A stretch of DNA of 64,000 nt from Imbricaverruca yamaguchii (GCA_034440575.1 JAOTOL010001454.1:995001-1059000), one strand, 5' to 3'. Positions 33,561 to 45,979 are shown, counted from the first letter of the stretch. Made by a program: numbers and translations. The notes: a model not told the origin generated them from the sequence alone.

Positions 33561-33768
33561 CGCGGGACTGTGCGTCTGCATACAGTTCCTGGAGTTGTAG
33601 TAGACGTTGGGCTGTGTGCCGCCAGACCCCTTGTGATGGGGTCAGGTAGGAAGACATTTCACATTTCCTGGATTTTGTCATCCCAACATGAACCTCTCTG
33701 GAAAATACTATCACTTTTCTCGTTGGGTATTGAATGATCATGTTTGGCAATGAAGTAGTGCATTGGCC

Positions 33769-34177
33769 TGACGTGGTGTGGTGCCGACAGACGGTGGTCT
33801 GACGTGGTGTGGTGCCGACAGAGGGTGGTCTGACGTGGTGTGGTGCCGACAGACGGTGGTCTGACGTGGTGTGGTGCCGACAGACGGTGGTGTGACGTGG
33901 TGTGGTGCCGACGGGGGTGGTGCCGACAGGCGGTGGTGTGACGTGGTGTGGTGCCGACAGACGGTGGTCTGACGTGGTGTGGTGCCGACAGACGGTGGTC
34001 TGACGTGGTGTGGTGCCGACAGACGGTGGTGTGACGTGGTGTGGTGCCGACAGGCGGTGGTGTGACGTGGTGTGGTGCCGACAGACGGTGGTGTGACGTG
34101 GTGTGGTGCCGACAGGCGGTGGTGTGACGTGGTGTGGTGCCGACAGACGGTAGTCTGACGTGGTGTGGTGCCGACAG
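33769..34177 (+). repeat. 31-bp minisatellite, 13 copies, each carrying the exon 5 splice acceptor
   Basis: Unit ACGGTGGTCTGACGTGGTGT plus GGTGCCGACAG. The last copy ends at 34177 with GTGCCGACAG, the acceptor of the terminal exon, so the acceptor is repeated in every unit. Confidence 0.95.
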
Positions 34178-34282
34178 CCCTGCGTGGTGTCGGACCGCCG
34201 ACAGTCCAGCAGCTGCGAGCGGCGCGGTCTGGTACAGCCTGGCGGCTGCAACAGCCAGCAGGCGCTGGCCGACCTCTTCTGA
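34178..34282 (+). CDS. cue: Cueball-like protein, terminal exon
   Basis: Acceptor GTGCCGACAG, phase 0. It encodes PCVVSDRRQSSSCERRGLVQ, PGGCNSQQALADLF and TGA at 34280-34282. The short, Cys-containing, acidic/hydrophobic end is plausible as the end of a cytoplasmic tail, and the PC start joins CET of exon 4 in phase. The other two frames here run longer (to about 34430) but start only inside the array. Together exons 1-5 give about 490 residues without the signal-peptide exon. No convincing AATAAA was found downstream. Confidence 0.6.
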   Translation, partial: PCVVSDRRQSSSCERRGLVQPGGCNSQQALADLF

Positions 34283-34679
34283 TCACGCCACCACCCGCTG
34301 GCGCCATCTCGGTGCGGCTGCGCAGCTATCCCGGCGGCTGGCTGCCGCGTGCTGCCGTCTGGCGGGACTCCTCCGTTGCCGACCTGGCGCCACCCTCGCA
34401 GCAGTACCCTGACACTCTCTCGTCTCCAGGGTGATGACCTGTTACGTCAGTGCGGTGTCAGGTTTTGTTGTCAGGTGTCAGGTGTCAGGCTTACCCGAGT
34501 CAGGTTTTATATGCTGGCATAGGCCTGCTGTGGTTTCTATGGTCCGATGGCACGACCGCCCTACCCTGCATGGTTTCTTTTGATTCACACGAAGTCATTA
34601 ATGAGCGCTTCGTCGTTTTGAAGTGAATGTGTAGCGATGTTGCGACTGTTGAATGTGATTGAGCCCAGCTGGCAGCTCC

Positions 34680-35400
34680 ATTGCCGACCTCATTGGTGTC
34701 ACTGGTTCTAGGACAGCACAGTACCTATGCAAATTTCCGTTGGCAATTGGTGCTGTACTAGTTCTGTCTGCACACATGTCCCCGAGCTGGGCAACTGGTG
34801 CTAGTTCTGAGGTAGAACGATACCTGTCCACATTTCCATGGGAAACTGGTGCTAGTTCTGAGATGGGACAGTGTATGTGCAAATACCCCTGGGCTGGATA
34901 GCTGGTGCTAGTTCTGAGATGGCACAGTGCTGCACCAATTTATTTGGGTAACTAGTGCTAGTCCTAAGATGGGACAGTGCCTGTACAAATGTCCCTGATC
35001 TGGATAACTGGTGCTAGTTCTGAGATGGGACAGTGCCTGTACAAATTGCTTTGGGTAACTGATGCTAGTCCTGAGATGGGACAGCGCCTCCTCACATGTC
35101 CATGAACTGAGTAACTAGTGCTAGTTCTGAGATGGGACAGTGCCTGTACAAATTTCTTCGGGTAACTGGTGCTAGTCCTGAGATGGGGCAGTGCCTGCAC
35201 AAGTGCTTCTGAACTGAGTAGCTGGTGCAAGTTCTGAGGTGCGACAATATGTGCAATTTTTTTGGTGACTGCTGCTAGTCCCGAGATGGGACAGTGCCTG
35301 TACAAATTCTCTGGGTAGCTGGTGGTAGTCTCGAGATGGGACAGTGCCTGCACAGATAACCCCGAGTTGGGTGCTGGCTTGGATATGAAACGGTGCCGGT
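34680..35400 (+). repeat. Degenerate repeat of about 60 bp downstream of the Cueball-like gene
   Basis: Core 'AACTGGTGCTAGTTCTGAGA' then 'TGGGACAGTGCCTGTACAAA', about 11 diverged copies. This is an older array, possibly in the 3' UTR or just beyond. Confidence 0.85.
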
Positions 35401-36800
35401 ACAACCGAGCGATGAATCTGCCAGGTTTTGATGTGCAAACCAGCCGTGGATGCGAGGCACGGACATTTTCATGTGGGAGGGGAGTGACTGTGGAAATGGT
35501 AAATGAAAAAAAAAGTGAAGCGAGAATAGCAGGGCTGTGAGTGCAGGGAGATTAGTAGGGAGGGGACAGAGATCTGGCTATTTCAGCCGGCCAAGGGAAA
35601 ATGGTTGCTTGTTTGGCGATGTTGGATGCCTTTGCTGGAGTGGTGTATAGTAGGCACTGATTGTGCACGTGTGTTGTCCTGATGTTCTCGGGGTACGCTG
35701 TCCGCTACTGCCCACCTCATCAGCGTCACGTGAGGTGAGCGGCCTGCTGTTCCCAGGCCGTGCGTCCGAGCTAAGCCGGTGCCGACACTCGCAGCATTGC
35801 AGTGGCTCAGATACGAACACCAATAAGTCTCGTGATTCCGAGAAGCTAAGCGGCACAATCTAAATATCCAATCTGCGGAACCCTGGTTTGGCGTCGCTCT
35901 GGAAACATCACTTTTCCCAGCCAAGCCACGTGGCCAAACGATGGTTATTCGGAGATGTATCTCCACTGATAGGACAACAATTGGCGCTTGATGTTCTCCG
36001 CCTCGAGCCGATGCGTAATTATTAATGAACAGTTTATATTCGTGATTATTTGCTAAGAACTTGATCCCTCGTCCATTTCTCCACCGTTAAGCATTCATTT
36101 CACGATTGGCGAAGTTACTATAGTTTTCCGAGGGGCAAGCTAATTTTAAATAGCTTTTAAACATGGGTCTGTATTCAATGGAAAGACCAGACTGAAGGCA
36201 CGAATACTACCTCGATATTTTCTTACCCCAACTGGCTCCCGTCTTCTGAGAACATAATGGAAGGCGATACGAAAATATGGTATTTGGTGGGGTGACATAC
36301 TAAGTATTGAATTGGACCCCTGCCTAGTCTTTGCTAATGCTTTCCATAATGGACCCAGCTCAGCTTATCGCTGCATGGATGTATGGCTGTATGGAAGTAG
36401 TATGCTTATATTTCTAACGTTACACAATATTTGCTTTGATTGAAAACAGCCGCCCCGGCAAAATTTCGCAGATGGGATATTTGGATTTTCCTAGAGCCAG
36501 GGAAATATCCACGGATAATTTCTTACTTCGATTGATCGCCAGCCGCTGTATCCACTGCTATTTATTTCGCGCACAATTGTGGGACTCTGCGCTCTACCCG
36601 AGAAGGGCAAGTGTGATATCGGCCGACGCGTCAGGTAATGTGCTCGCTCCGAGTCGGAACAGTATTCATGTGCAATCGGGGCGTGTGGTGACTGATCTGG
36701 CGCGGTGCGCGATGTGTAGGGCCGCTGCCGCTCACCGACCACCAGCTGCTGCGGCTCACCGACCACCAGTCGCTGCCGGCTGGTGGTGGGGCTGGCGCTG
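35400..36800. other. Spacer, no gene recognised
   Basis: Unique-looking sequence; frames are short and carry no motif. Confidence 0.4.
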
Positions 36801-37285
36801 CCGGGTGTGACGTGTTCCCGTGGTGTAGCGCTGCCGGGTGTGACGTGTTCCCGTGGTGTAGCGCTGCCGGGTGTGACGTGTTCCCGTGGTGTAGCGCTGC
36901 CGGGTGTGACGTGTTCCCGTGGTGTAGCGCTGCCGGGTGTGACGTGTTCCCGTGGTGTAGCGCTGCCGGGTGTGGCGTGTTCCCGTGGTGTAGCGCTGCC
37001 GGGTGTGACGTGTTCCCGTGGTGTAGCGCTGCCGGGTGTGGCGTGTTCCCGTGGTGTAGCGCTGCCGGGTGTGACGTGTTCCCGTGGTGTAGCGCTGCCG
37101 GGTGTGACGTGTTCCCGTGGTGTAGCGCTGCCGGGTGTGACGTGTTCCCGTGGTGTAGCGCTGCCGGGTGTGACGTGTTCCCGTGGTGTAGCGCTGCCGG
37201 GTGTGACGTGTTCCCGTGGTGTAGCGCTGCCGGGTGTGACGTGTTCCCGTGGTGTAGCGCTGCCGGGTGTGGCGTGTTCCCGTAC
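36800..37285 (+). repeat. 33-bp minisatellite, about 14 copies
   Basis: Unit GCTGCCGGGTGTGACGTGTT plus CCCGTGGTGTAGC. Three copies have GTGGCG for GTGACG. The unit of 11 codons lacks stops in four frames, which explains the long frames on both strands. Confidence 0.96.
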
Positions 37286-37369
37286 GTTCACATGGTGCAG
37301 CGGGCCGTGTGAGTGTAGAGTCGGGCGGTGGGACCGCACTGGCTCGTGCTGACGTGGTGGACATCTGGT

Positions 37370-37650
37370 GACCCGGGAACGCCGTCTGAAGCATGCCTTG
37401 ACCTGGGGACTCCGCCTCAGGCGTGTGCTGAACTAGGGACGCCGCGTGAGGCGTAGTGGCCTGGGAACGCCACTTAAGAAATGTAGAATGTGATCTGGGA
37501 GCGCGCTTCCTCAGGCGTTTAGTGGTCTTGCGACGCAGCTTGATGTATGCAACCTGTGACCGCCGCCTCAGGCGTATGGTGACCCGAAGACGCCGCTGCT
37601 GACGTGTGGTGACCTTGAACGTAAAATATGGGCCGTTTCACATCTGTAAC
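37370..37650 (+). repeat. Degenerate repeat of about 37 bp
   Basis: Repeats of 'CTGGGGACTCCGCCTCAGGC' and relatives (GACGCCGC, GGAACGCCAC, GACGCCGCTG) with strong divergence. Confidence 0.6.
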
Positions 37651-38040
37651 GACCTGCAGATCCTCGCTTAAGTTGTGGAGTAACCTTGGACCGTTGTAGC
37701 GTCACGAGAACCACGAGCCAAAACTCTTTTGTAGTCGGCATTCTTGGTTACCCCTGGCGGATTGTTCAATGTTCGCGGTCTTTTGTTTTGTCGCGGAAAA
37801 CACCTTTTAAGAGAACTTGGGGTCGAGGGGCAGGTGGTGAGGCGACTTCGATACCAATCCTGATTAAGACAGGCATTCACATGCAATGTAGGTTCATGCT
37901 TAAGAGAAGGATTGTTGTGCTGAGAAGTATTTTGTCCGCCCCGAAGCAGACTGCGTGCGCGGTGCGTGGGTTGTCAGCCGACTCCGTTTTCCTCCACCCT
38001 CCTCGCCCACGTCTGTGCGTTACTGCGTGCCCCGTGACCA
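37650..38040. other. Spacer, no gene recognised
   Basis: No domain in any frame. Confidence 0.4.
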
Positions 38041-38340
38041 AACGCGTGTGCTATGTGATCCTAGTGGCAACACTACTGCATTGGTCTGTGATCCCAGTGA
38101 CAACGCTGCTGCATTAGTTTGTGTTGTGTCCCGAGTGTACAACACTGCTGCAGTGGTCTGTGGTCCTGGTGACAGCGCTTCTGTCGTGGTCTGTGGTCCT
38201 AGTGACAGCGTGGCTGCGGTGGCCTGTGATCCTAGCGCATGCCGCTGCTACAGTGGTCTGTGGCCCTTGTGCACAACGCTGCTGCATTGGTCTGTGACCC
38301 TAGTGCACGACACTGCTGCATTGGTCTGTGGTCCACCAGG
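38040..38340 (+). repeat. Degenerate repeat of about 36-40 bp
   Basis: Core 'CTGCTGCATTGGTCTGTG' with 'ATCCTAGTGACAACG', about eight diverged copies. Confidence 0.75.
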
Positions 38341-39750
38341 CCGCGGTCAGCCAGTGACCACAGTGTGCAGAGCTGACGTCGCTACAGCCCACCGTGGCCA
38401 GGTCACTGCTGCACCGACGTCCAGTCACACGTGCTGCGTCGCCGTCAAACCGTGGCGCAACACGCCCACTGAGCGCAAATTTGCAGCACTGCTTCACAGT
38501 GGGTCGTGACAGCTCGCATCGCGGATCGGACTCGCTACACGACGTTGTGCAATGCTACGGGCGATATTTGTGTTCTGGTTCTACTTTCGAGGATGAAGTG
38601 AGTCTCGTAACATTGTTGCATCAGCATGGTAATGGAAGACGTGATGTGGCAAACAAAGAATGGAGCGGGAAGTCCACTTCTGAAGTGGATTCTGGATTCC
38701 ATGCAATGCTCGGATGGATATGAATAAGACGACTGGTTGAGATGCAAGAAAAGCGCAGTGACACAGTCCGTGTTGATCAATGGGTGTCGCATGTTCGCGT
38801 GAATAGAATTGTCTGGCATGTCAGGTACTGGAACAATCAACCGCGCTGCATCCATTTCCTGCCAGGGTGAGGAATAGGCGACAACATATTTCCTCGGCTG
38901 TTGAGTGCGTCGTAAATTCTCAACCAACAACAACAACAAAAAACAGTGTTTTTATGTGGCGCTCGTAGGTGTGGTGTTTGGTTCCGGGCGATGAGGTGTG
39001 CATGCACTTCTCATCTACGCCTGCAACGTCCAGCGGGGTGTAAATGAACCACTTCACCCACCGCTGCGGCGTCCACTGGCAAAGGGCTGGATATTTACAC
39101 CTGCAGTATTTCTTTCGGAGGCAGCTGGTTATGTTTCTCCAATTTCGTGTTTAGTTGTTCAACGGGTAGTTTTCTCGATAGGTTAGCGTAGCGATCAGTT
39201 TTCGTTGTGTGATCTCGTGGCGAGCTGACGTTTGACGTGCCGTCTGGCCAGTCTGGTTTGGTGTGAAAATGACTTCTCTGTGTTCCGTGAGTCGCCGACA
39301 GGCACACCAGCCACGGCCGCACTTTCGCTATCCTGGCACTGATTCGATTAGACTTCCAGAATTATCTCAGTGCAAATTTGGATGTTCAATGTTGCAGGGA
39401 TTTTAGTTGCGGGATTCTCTGCACAAATGTAGGTCCTCGGCGTCGTGTGAAATCTATCATGATTGATGTGTTACCCTGTCTTTTCTTCTCCAAAGTAATA
39501 TGTCTCCATTCCTAGGTTTTCGAAAGAAATCATTTCGTTCTACTTCCGATTTAAAAAAAGAGAAGTTATCCGTGCCTGGACGACCAATTGACTGGACGGT
39601 CCCCAGTTATTGCAGTTGGAAGCCCAACCTTCAATTAACCGGCCTATTGCAGCTGCTTCATGGAATGTTCTGTGCAGTTTGATGTGGTGTAGTTCAAGGT
39701 TGTGTGCTGGAAAGTTATATTGGTTGTTGAGCAGCGACTGAGCTGAACAC
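38341..39750. other. Spacer, no gene recognised
   Basis: Only short frames. Contains an AAC microsatellite at 38922-38942. Confidence 0.4.
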
Positions 39751-39940
39751 ATAGACAGGTGTGAGGACTGTGCCGCTTGAGATGTAGCGCCGCTGTGGCA
39801 TAGGTCGGGTTGGCGGGTCGTGGTGTAGTGCTCTGAGATCTGCTACATAGACAGGTGTGAGGACATTGCCGCGTGAGATGTAGCGCCGCTGTGGCATAGG
39901 TCGGGCTGGCGGGTCGCGGTGTAGTGCTCTGAGATCTGTC
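39750..39940 (+). repeat. Tandem duplication, unit about 95 bp
   Basis: The segment starting ACATAGACAGGTGTGAGGAC and ending GTAGTGCTCTGAGATCTG occurs twice with few differences. Confidence 0.9.
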
Positions 39941-40339
39941 CTCTGGTACATTTGTCTTTCCTTGTCGACTCTGTGATGGCCTAGTCGAGGTGAGACACGG
40001 CACGGGCAGCCTGTGTGCGGCCGGCGGGCAGACAGTATGCCGCCGAGGTCGGTACCAGTGCTGGCCAACACTGCCAGTGTCGGGACCAGCTCGGTCTCAG
40101 TTGGACCAGTTGTCCGTCCAACCAGAGCGCGTCTAGTATTGTTTCCTAGTCCGTTATCCCCAAAGCGATTCTACGATGTGTTAGTGACTGCCAGCAAATG
40201 TACCCGGGCTTGTGCGATGATTTACCAAGAAAAACGACGAATAAACGGTTTGTACCTCATTCTGTAGTGTGCGGAACGGTTCCCAGGAGCCGCCGCGCCG
40301 TGTAAAATGCCGAGTGCACGCACTGTCGCGCACCTGCCG

Positions 40340-40745
40340 GGCGAACCACCTCACGTCTGGCTGAACCACCACCCACCAAGCGGACCACCTCACGTCTGCC
40401 TGGACCACCACCCACCAAGCGGACCACCTCACGTCTGCCTGGACCACCACCCACCAAGCGGACCACCTCACGTCTGGCTGGGCCACCACCCACCAAGCGG
40501 ACCACCTCACGTCTAGCTGGACCACCACCCACCAAGCGGACCACCTCACGTCTGGCTGGGCCACCACCCACCAAGCGGACCACCTCACGTCTGGCTGGAC
40601 CACCACCCACCAAGCGGACCACCTCACGTCTGGCTGGGCCACCACCCACCAAGTGGACCACCTCACGTCTGGCTGGGCCACCACCCACCAAGCGGACCAC
40701 CTCACGTCCGGCTGGGCCACCACCCACCAAGCGGACCACCGCATC
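40340..40745 (+). repeat. 39-bp minisatellite, about 10 copies
   Basis: Unit CACCACCCACCAAGCGGACC, ACCTCACGTCTGGCTGGAC (or GGGC). Its 13-codon length explains the long minus-strand frames. Confidence 0.96.
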
Positions 40746-41440
40746 TACATGCCCCCTGGGAGTGGCACATGTCCCCTTGGATTCGCACTCGGGTCGATGC
40801 TACGAGCGCCTCGGGTGAGAAGCACAAGGACTGTGGGCTTAGGAATATAGGATGGAATACAAGCTCAGAAGCCAAACTGGAAAATGTAGCACAGTACGGG
40901 GTTATCAGGTGAAGTACCCCAGTTAAATGATTGTTTCTGATGCTCGAATTTCACTAAACACTAGGAATACGTCTGGAACTTCTACTTTCACGAGACATGC
41001 TTCGGTTGTTTCGTCTGGTTAATTCCCCTTACGGAATATGCGCATCCGCATGTGCTTGAGTAGTTTTAGCTTTTCATGTCCAACGCTAAGATACCCAAAT
41101 AACATGTTCAGAAGCTTGCCAAATTAGAAAATTGAAATTTCGATCGTAAATGTTCGCCTTCGAATTAACATCGTACTCAGTGAAACCAGTTCGGACCGGT
41201 GCACTACTACATGCAATGGAGTTCTGGGGGCGATAATAGGTTCCGTGTGTCGGCACACTATGTAGCATAATTCTAACGATTTTGACGATGGGCCTGGTAT
41301 CTTGGCTGAGCATTGGCTGCCCAAGTTTCACAGAGACGACGTGCTCGACTCGAATTGTGCTATGCCCAAGAGCGGTGTTCAGAAACAACGATGAGTGCTC
41401 CAGAAAAGAGGAAAAGGACCGACACCTCTGGCTCTGCCCA
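40746..41440. other. Spacer, no gene recognised
   Basis: No motif in any frame. Confidence 0.4.
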
Positions 41441-41444
41441 TATG

Positions 41445-41446
<2 letters not shown>

Positions 41447-41494
<48 letters not shown>
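41447..41494. repeat. (AT)n microsatellite
   Basis: About 23 AT units. Confidence 0.98.
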
Positions 41495-41497
<3 letters not shown>

Positions 41498-41835
41498 CGG
41501 CTAGTGGCTACGCTTACTGACGTGTCCGTTGGCGAGCTCCAAAGATCCGTCGAGCTTGTTGGCACTTGTATCCGGCGGCGACAACGAATACCACAGCGTG
41601 AATGTACCGAGAAAGCAGTTTACATGGCACGTTATATGCGGTAACAGCCGACGTGTCAGAGTGCTGTTCCTTTGCGCGGCCCGCACGCATGCGCAATGAC
41701 CTGGGCGAGGTCACGGGCGACACTGCCGTTTCCGGGCGTCTCGGCGCACCAGCCGATATCACCACACGGTGGCAGGCTGGCAAAACTCACTCACACACAC
41801 GTCTCGGCGCATGCGCAATGGTTCGCTAGAGCAGT

Positions 41836-41837
<2 letters not shown>

Positions 41838-41896
<59 letters not shown>

Positions 41897-41898
41897 AG
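41838..41898. repeat. (AT)n microsatellite inside an imperfect palindrome
   Basis: About 30 TA units flanked by GAGCAGTTAC on the left and GTAACTCGTGCTC on the right, with a further GTGCTCTGACAGCAC hairpin adjacent. A shorter (TA)n follows at 41945-41963. Confidence 0.9.
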
Positions 41899-41963
41899 TA
41901 ACTCGTGCTCTGACAGCACACGAGTCACGCGACGACCATTACTATGTATATATATATATATAT

Positions 41964-42740
41964 TGGTTCACGTAGCGTTCGGGTCAGAGGTGGCAGCTGC
42001 GGACAGTCGTACACATCACTTTATTCACGATCTGACACAGGATAGTCAAAAGCATCCGATACAAACATTCACACAACATAATCGACAGATCATACCACAA
42101 CTGCCGGCACATCAAACCTGGCGTCTGATGGACAACACTCGTAAGATCCGACTGCGTGGGACTTTGGGAATACATATGTGGCTTGTACTGACTTCAGGTC
42201 ATTACATTCAGATGTTTTACATAAACCGCTTGTAATGACATGGCTCAGTGAGGGAAAGGGAAAATACTTTCGAAAGTGGCTGCGAAACAACCTATTTTCA
42301 GGGGTGAGTATTCCATCCTGTACTAAAAAAAAAATATTTCGCAAAAAACGAACATCACTTGCGACAGGTGTGGACGCAAGTCGCGTGCAACTGCTTAGGT
42401 CGAAGGAATCGTATTTATATTCCAGAAATTGATAGATACCTGTCGCATGGTTTACTTGACTACGTTAACGGGGGGAGTGGGCAGTGACCCGCAGTTTTTT
42501 TCGTTTTCAATGGGAAAACCGCCGATCCCTACCAAATCTTCACTTGAATGCCTATTATTGTCGCTGTCGTCCCTCATAGTGAAAAACTTGCAACATTTGC
42601 CCCGGTTTCTCGTGATTCGGAAAGTAAAATGGTAAACAGTGTAAACAAAAAGTAAAAAGGTGAGGACTGGTGTAAGGTTCAGCGGACGGCGTCCTGGGCG
42701 TAACTATAGCTGAGGTTCGGCACCTGGACTTCCCCCACCG
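41964..42740. other. Spacer, no gene recognised
   Basis: Short frames without motifs. Confidence 0.4.
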
Positions 42741-42741
42741 C

Positions 42742-43011
42742 CTAAGCACTCCGAATGGAACATTGTTCCTGCACCCGGGGCTGGATCGTATTTGGAAAGC
42801 TGAAAGCGGTGACGCCCTTGTTCGGCGAACGTGTAGGAGGGGGACTGCTGTACGTTTCCGCTCTTTCCTCCACCTCTACTGTGAGGATCTCGCTTAGTGG
42901 GTCCAAGTCTAAAATGGCAAGAAATAGGCGCACCTCTGCTGGAACCGTGATAACTCCCTCACCAATAAATACCATTTCATTTCGACTAAGCAGCGCGCTA
43001 ATCCATGTCAC
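42742..43011 (-). other. Open frame of 89 codons, unknown
   Basis: The minus strand gives a peptide with a coherent middle (MVFIGEGVITVPAEVRLFLA, then LDLDPLSEIL) and a Pro-rich C-terminal part. Composition looks more protein-like than the neighbours, but no family is recognised. It could be a transposon remnant. Confidence 0.2.
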
Positions 43012-43591
43012 GTGACCACGGATAACATCACGTCACCGCTGACCAGGTCACGCCACGTCATCACTGTCACGTCAGGTCGCCACCACCACCGACCACCACC
43101 ACGGCATCAGCAGCTACCCTGCAGCTGCTGTTGCTCTGGCAGCCAGACAGCGCGCCCAGTGAGCCAGATACCTTCCCAAGTAAAGGGCCGCAATACAACA
43201 ACAGGCAACGTCATGCATAACTCGACCAAAATGCCGGGCACTGTCGAAACTTGCACATCCGAGTGGGGGGGGGGGACACATGTGCAAAACAGCTTAATTA
43301 CATCCGTTGACACACGACTATGCACACACTGTCGAATTAAACACATTCTTTCACACTTTACGTCTCGTTCGACATGGAAGGTTCGCCATATTGACAGAGG
43401 CCGGCAAATCATTTCTCAATCGATCTGCTTGGGGTCAATTGGTGACCTTCGACCTGATATCAGGTCAGTTGCCTCCACGTCATACCAAAAATGTTCACTA
43501 AGGTTGAGTGAGTGGGGACCTAGAGCATCGGATGGGCACCCTAGGACATCGGATTAGCACCCCCAGGACAGGTGAGTGGTACCTCCGGACA

Positions 43592-44170
43592 TCGGATTGG
43601 CAAAGACAAAGACAAGGACGTTTATTCCGGCCATTCACAATAGACACTTGGCTACTACAGCCGATTGTCGAGTTTTAAAACAAACGTCATCAGAAAAAAG
43701 AGATGGTATGGGCGCACATAAAACATATAGTAATTGTTCATACCAGCGGCACGGAAAGAGTCAGAAGGTACGATCAGAAGTCACCAAGCATGATCAGAAG
43801 TTAGCAGGCATGATCAGAGCAGTCAGTCCAGTCCCACGTACAAATGCTGCCTAAGGTGGCGACTGGACATGGGAACCGACAGCTGCTTCAGCTCGTGCGG
43901 CAGCTGGCTATACACGGCAGGACACCGAGAGCAAAAACGCCGCCTGTCCATCTCTGTCCGCGATCTGGGGCCGTACAGGTCCTGGTCCTGACGGGTGTGG
44001 CGGTCACGACACCCGGATACTGTGATAATGGGACCGACTAACGAAGCCGCCTCCTGCAGGCGCACACCTTGTGAAGCAGGCACAGCGTGTTGCATGAGGC
44101 CACGCTCTCCGGGCTCATCCTGCCAAGGCGCTCTAGCGGATCTGCCACACCAGGCCAGGTCAATCCTGGG
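43592..44170 (-). mobile_element. LINE 3' end fragment
   Basis: The minus strand encodes, with a frame change near 44060, DPLERLGRMSPESVA and LYGPRSRTEMDRRRFCSRCP, then YSQLPHELKQL. This is the C-terminal region after RT in CR1/Jockey-like LINEs ('RTE-GRRSF-x-LP-EL' pattern). A 3' UTR follows to AATAAACGTCCTTGTC and a TTTGTC microsatellite at about 43600-43616. Confidence 0.6.
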
Positions 44171-44239
44171 TCACCACCAGGCCGGGTAAGTGGCGCCACC
44201 GAACATCGAATTTGGACCTCCAGGACAGGGGAGTGGCGC

Positions 44240-44942
44240 TCTCAGTGTGGGCGGGCGACACTCTGGGCAGGTAGGCAGCTGGGGCCGGGTTTGACAGTGG
44301 CCCAGTGGTCGGCTGCAGGACACTCAGGGCAGGTAGGCGGCTGGGGCCGGGTTTGACAGTGGCCCAGTGGTCGGCTGCAGGACACTCAGGGCAGGTAGGC
44401 AGCTGGGGCCGGGTTTGACAGTGGCCCAGTGGTCGGCTGCAGGACGCTCAGGGCAGGTAGGCAGCTGGGGCCGGGTTTGACAGTGGCCCAGTGGTCGGCT
44501 GCAGGACGCTCTGGGCAGGTAGGCAGCTGGGGCCGGGTTTGACAGTGGCCCAGTGGTCGGCTGCAGGACACTCAGGGCAGGTAGGCGGCTGGGGCCGGGT
44601 TTGACAGTGGTCCAGTGGTCGGCTGCAGGACACTCAGGGCAGGTAGGCAGCTGGGGCCGGGTTTGACAGTGGCCCAGTGGTCGGCTGCAGGACACTCAGG
44701 GCAGGTAGGCAGCTGGGGCCGGGTTTGACAGTGGCCCAGTGGTCGGCTGCAGGACACTCAGGGCAGGTAGGCGGCTGGGGCCGGGTTTGACAGTGGCCCA
44801 GTGGTCGGCTGCAGGACACTCAGGGCAGGTAGGCGGCTGGGGCCGGGTTTGACAGTGGTCCAGTGGTCGGCTGCAGGACACTCAGGGCAGGTAGGCGGCT
44901 GGGGCCGGGTTTGACAGTGGTCCAGTGGTCGGCTGCAGGACG
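44240..44942 (-). repeat. 62-bp minisatellite, about 11 copies, derived from the end of the zinc-finger exon
   Basis: Plus-strand unit: CACTCAGGGCAGGTAGGCAG, CTGGGGCCGGGTTTGACAGT, GGCCCAGTGGTCGGCTGCAG, GA. On the minus strand the first unit contains the last codons and the stop codon of the zinc-finger exon (VLQPTTGPLSNPAPAAYLP, then TGA at 44882). The array therefore repeats the C-terminal coding end and start of the 3' UTR. The repeated 61-codon frames in the array are artefacts. Confidence 0.95.
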
Positions 44943-45135
44943 GTACCGTGTCGGCTGGTCATGTGCTGCTGCAGCCGTTGGCGACTACTCAGCACACGGC
45001 CACACTCGGTGCATGTGGTCCGGCCGCGGTGCATGCTCATATGGCAGAAGAAGGAGGGCTGCGAGTACAGCGGTTTTTGGCACAGCTTGCACACGCGGTA
45101 CACGCCCGGCCGAGCTGGCCGTGCGCCCGTCATAC
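44882..45135 (-). CDS. Alternative terminal exon with two C2H2 zinc fingers (lola-like)
   Basis: On the minus strand the exon follows ACGGTTGCAG at 45136 and starts in phase 1 (xGT). It encodes MTGARPARPGVYRV, finger 1 CKLCQKPLYSQPSFFCHMSM-H (C-x2-C-x12-H-x3-H), finger 2 CTECGRVLSSRQRLQQHMTS-RH (C-x2-C-x12-H-x4-H), and a Pro-rich end. A 3'-terminal exon carrying one pair of fingers, entered in phase 1, is how the isoforms of arthropod BTB-zinc-finger genes such as lola are built. It would bind DNA as the isoform-specific half of a transcription factor. The common BTB exons are not in the window and should lie at higher coordinates. Its last 20 codons merge with the minisatellite. Confidence 0.75.
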
Positions 45136-45284
45136 CTGCAACCGTCAACATATCGGTTACTTAGGGTCACACGTCACATGTTATACACGATAATATACAT
45201 TACAAAGAAGAACACACTTATTATTAGAAGTATTATTATGCTCTTTATTATTTGTAGTGTTTTTCGTGTTCTCATTATTTTGAT

Positions 45285-45660
<376 letters not shown>

Positions 45661-45930
45661 TATTTTTTACACCAACTGGAATAAAGTCAGACAAGCTGTG
45701 ACTGATACCGATCAACGCATCTCATTCAAAGAGCATGAGCGCAATAAAAAGTGTGTTTAATGTGCGCAATGCGTTGCCAAAATGTGTTGTAATGTGCAAG
45801 TGCTAACATTGTTTAATACAACGAAGAATGACTCTTAAGTGCTCCTGGGTTTTAGACATTGCGTGAGACGAAATGTACGACACTCAATATACCAGGAGGT
45901 GCTGAGTTTACAGCAAAAGCAACATTAGAG

Positions 45931-45977
45931 ATTATGCTATATTACTCAACGTTTCGACCAGGGGCCATCGTCAGGTG
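45931..45977 (-). ncRNA. Hammerhead-ribozyme-like core, copy 1
   Basis: The minus strand reads CTGACGA (45974-45968), a stem-loop GGCC-CCT-GGTC, then GAAAC (45955-45951). CUGANGA plus a short stem II plus GAAA is the conserved hammerhead core. Stem III (CGTT with AATG) is mismatched in this copy and stem I is not found, so activity is doubtful. Confidence 0.35.
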
Positions 45978-45979
45978 TA

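Noticed and set aside
31683..33737. Frames of 600-680 codons with WWDCAPTDG or RLVGLCPYR repeats
   Set aside because: Products of the 27-bp unit, which keeps frame and lacks stops. They are not the frame of the adjacent exon and have no start or domain. The frame that does continue exon 4 is reported as a finding.
36491..37394. Minus-strand frames with TPREHVTPGSA and RHTRQRYTTG repeats
   Set aside because: The 33-bp array is open in four frames at once, which marks it as non-coding.
40181..40744. Minus-strand frames with VRWSAWWVVAQPD repeats
   Set aside because: A 39-bp stop-free minisatellite unit, open in two frames; not a gene.
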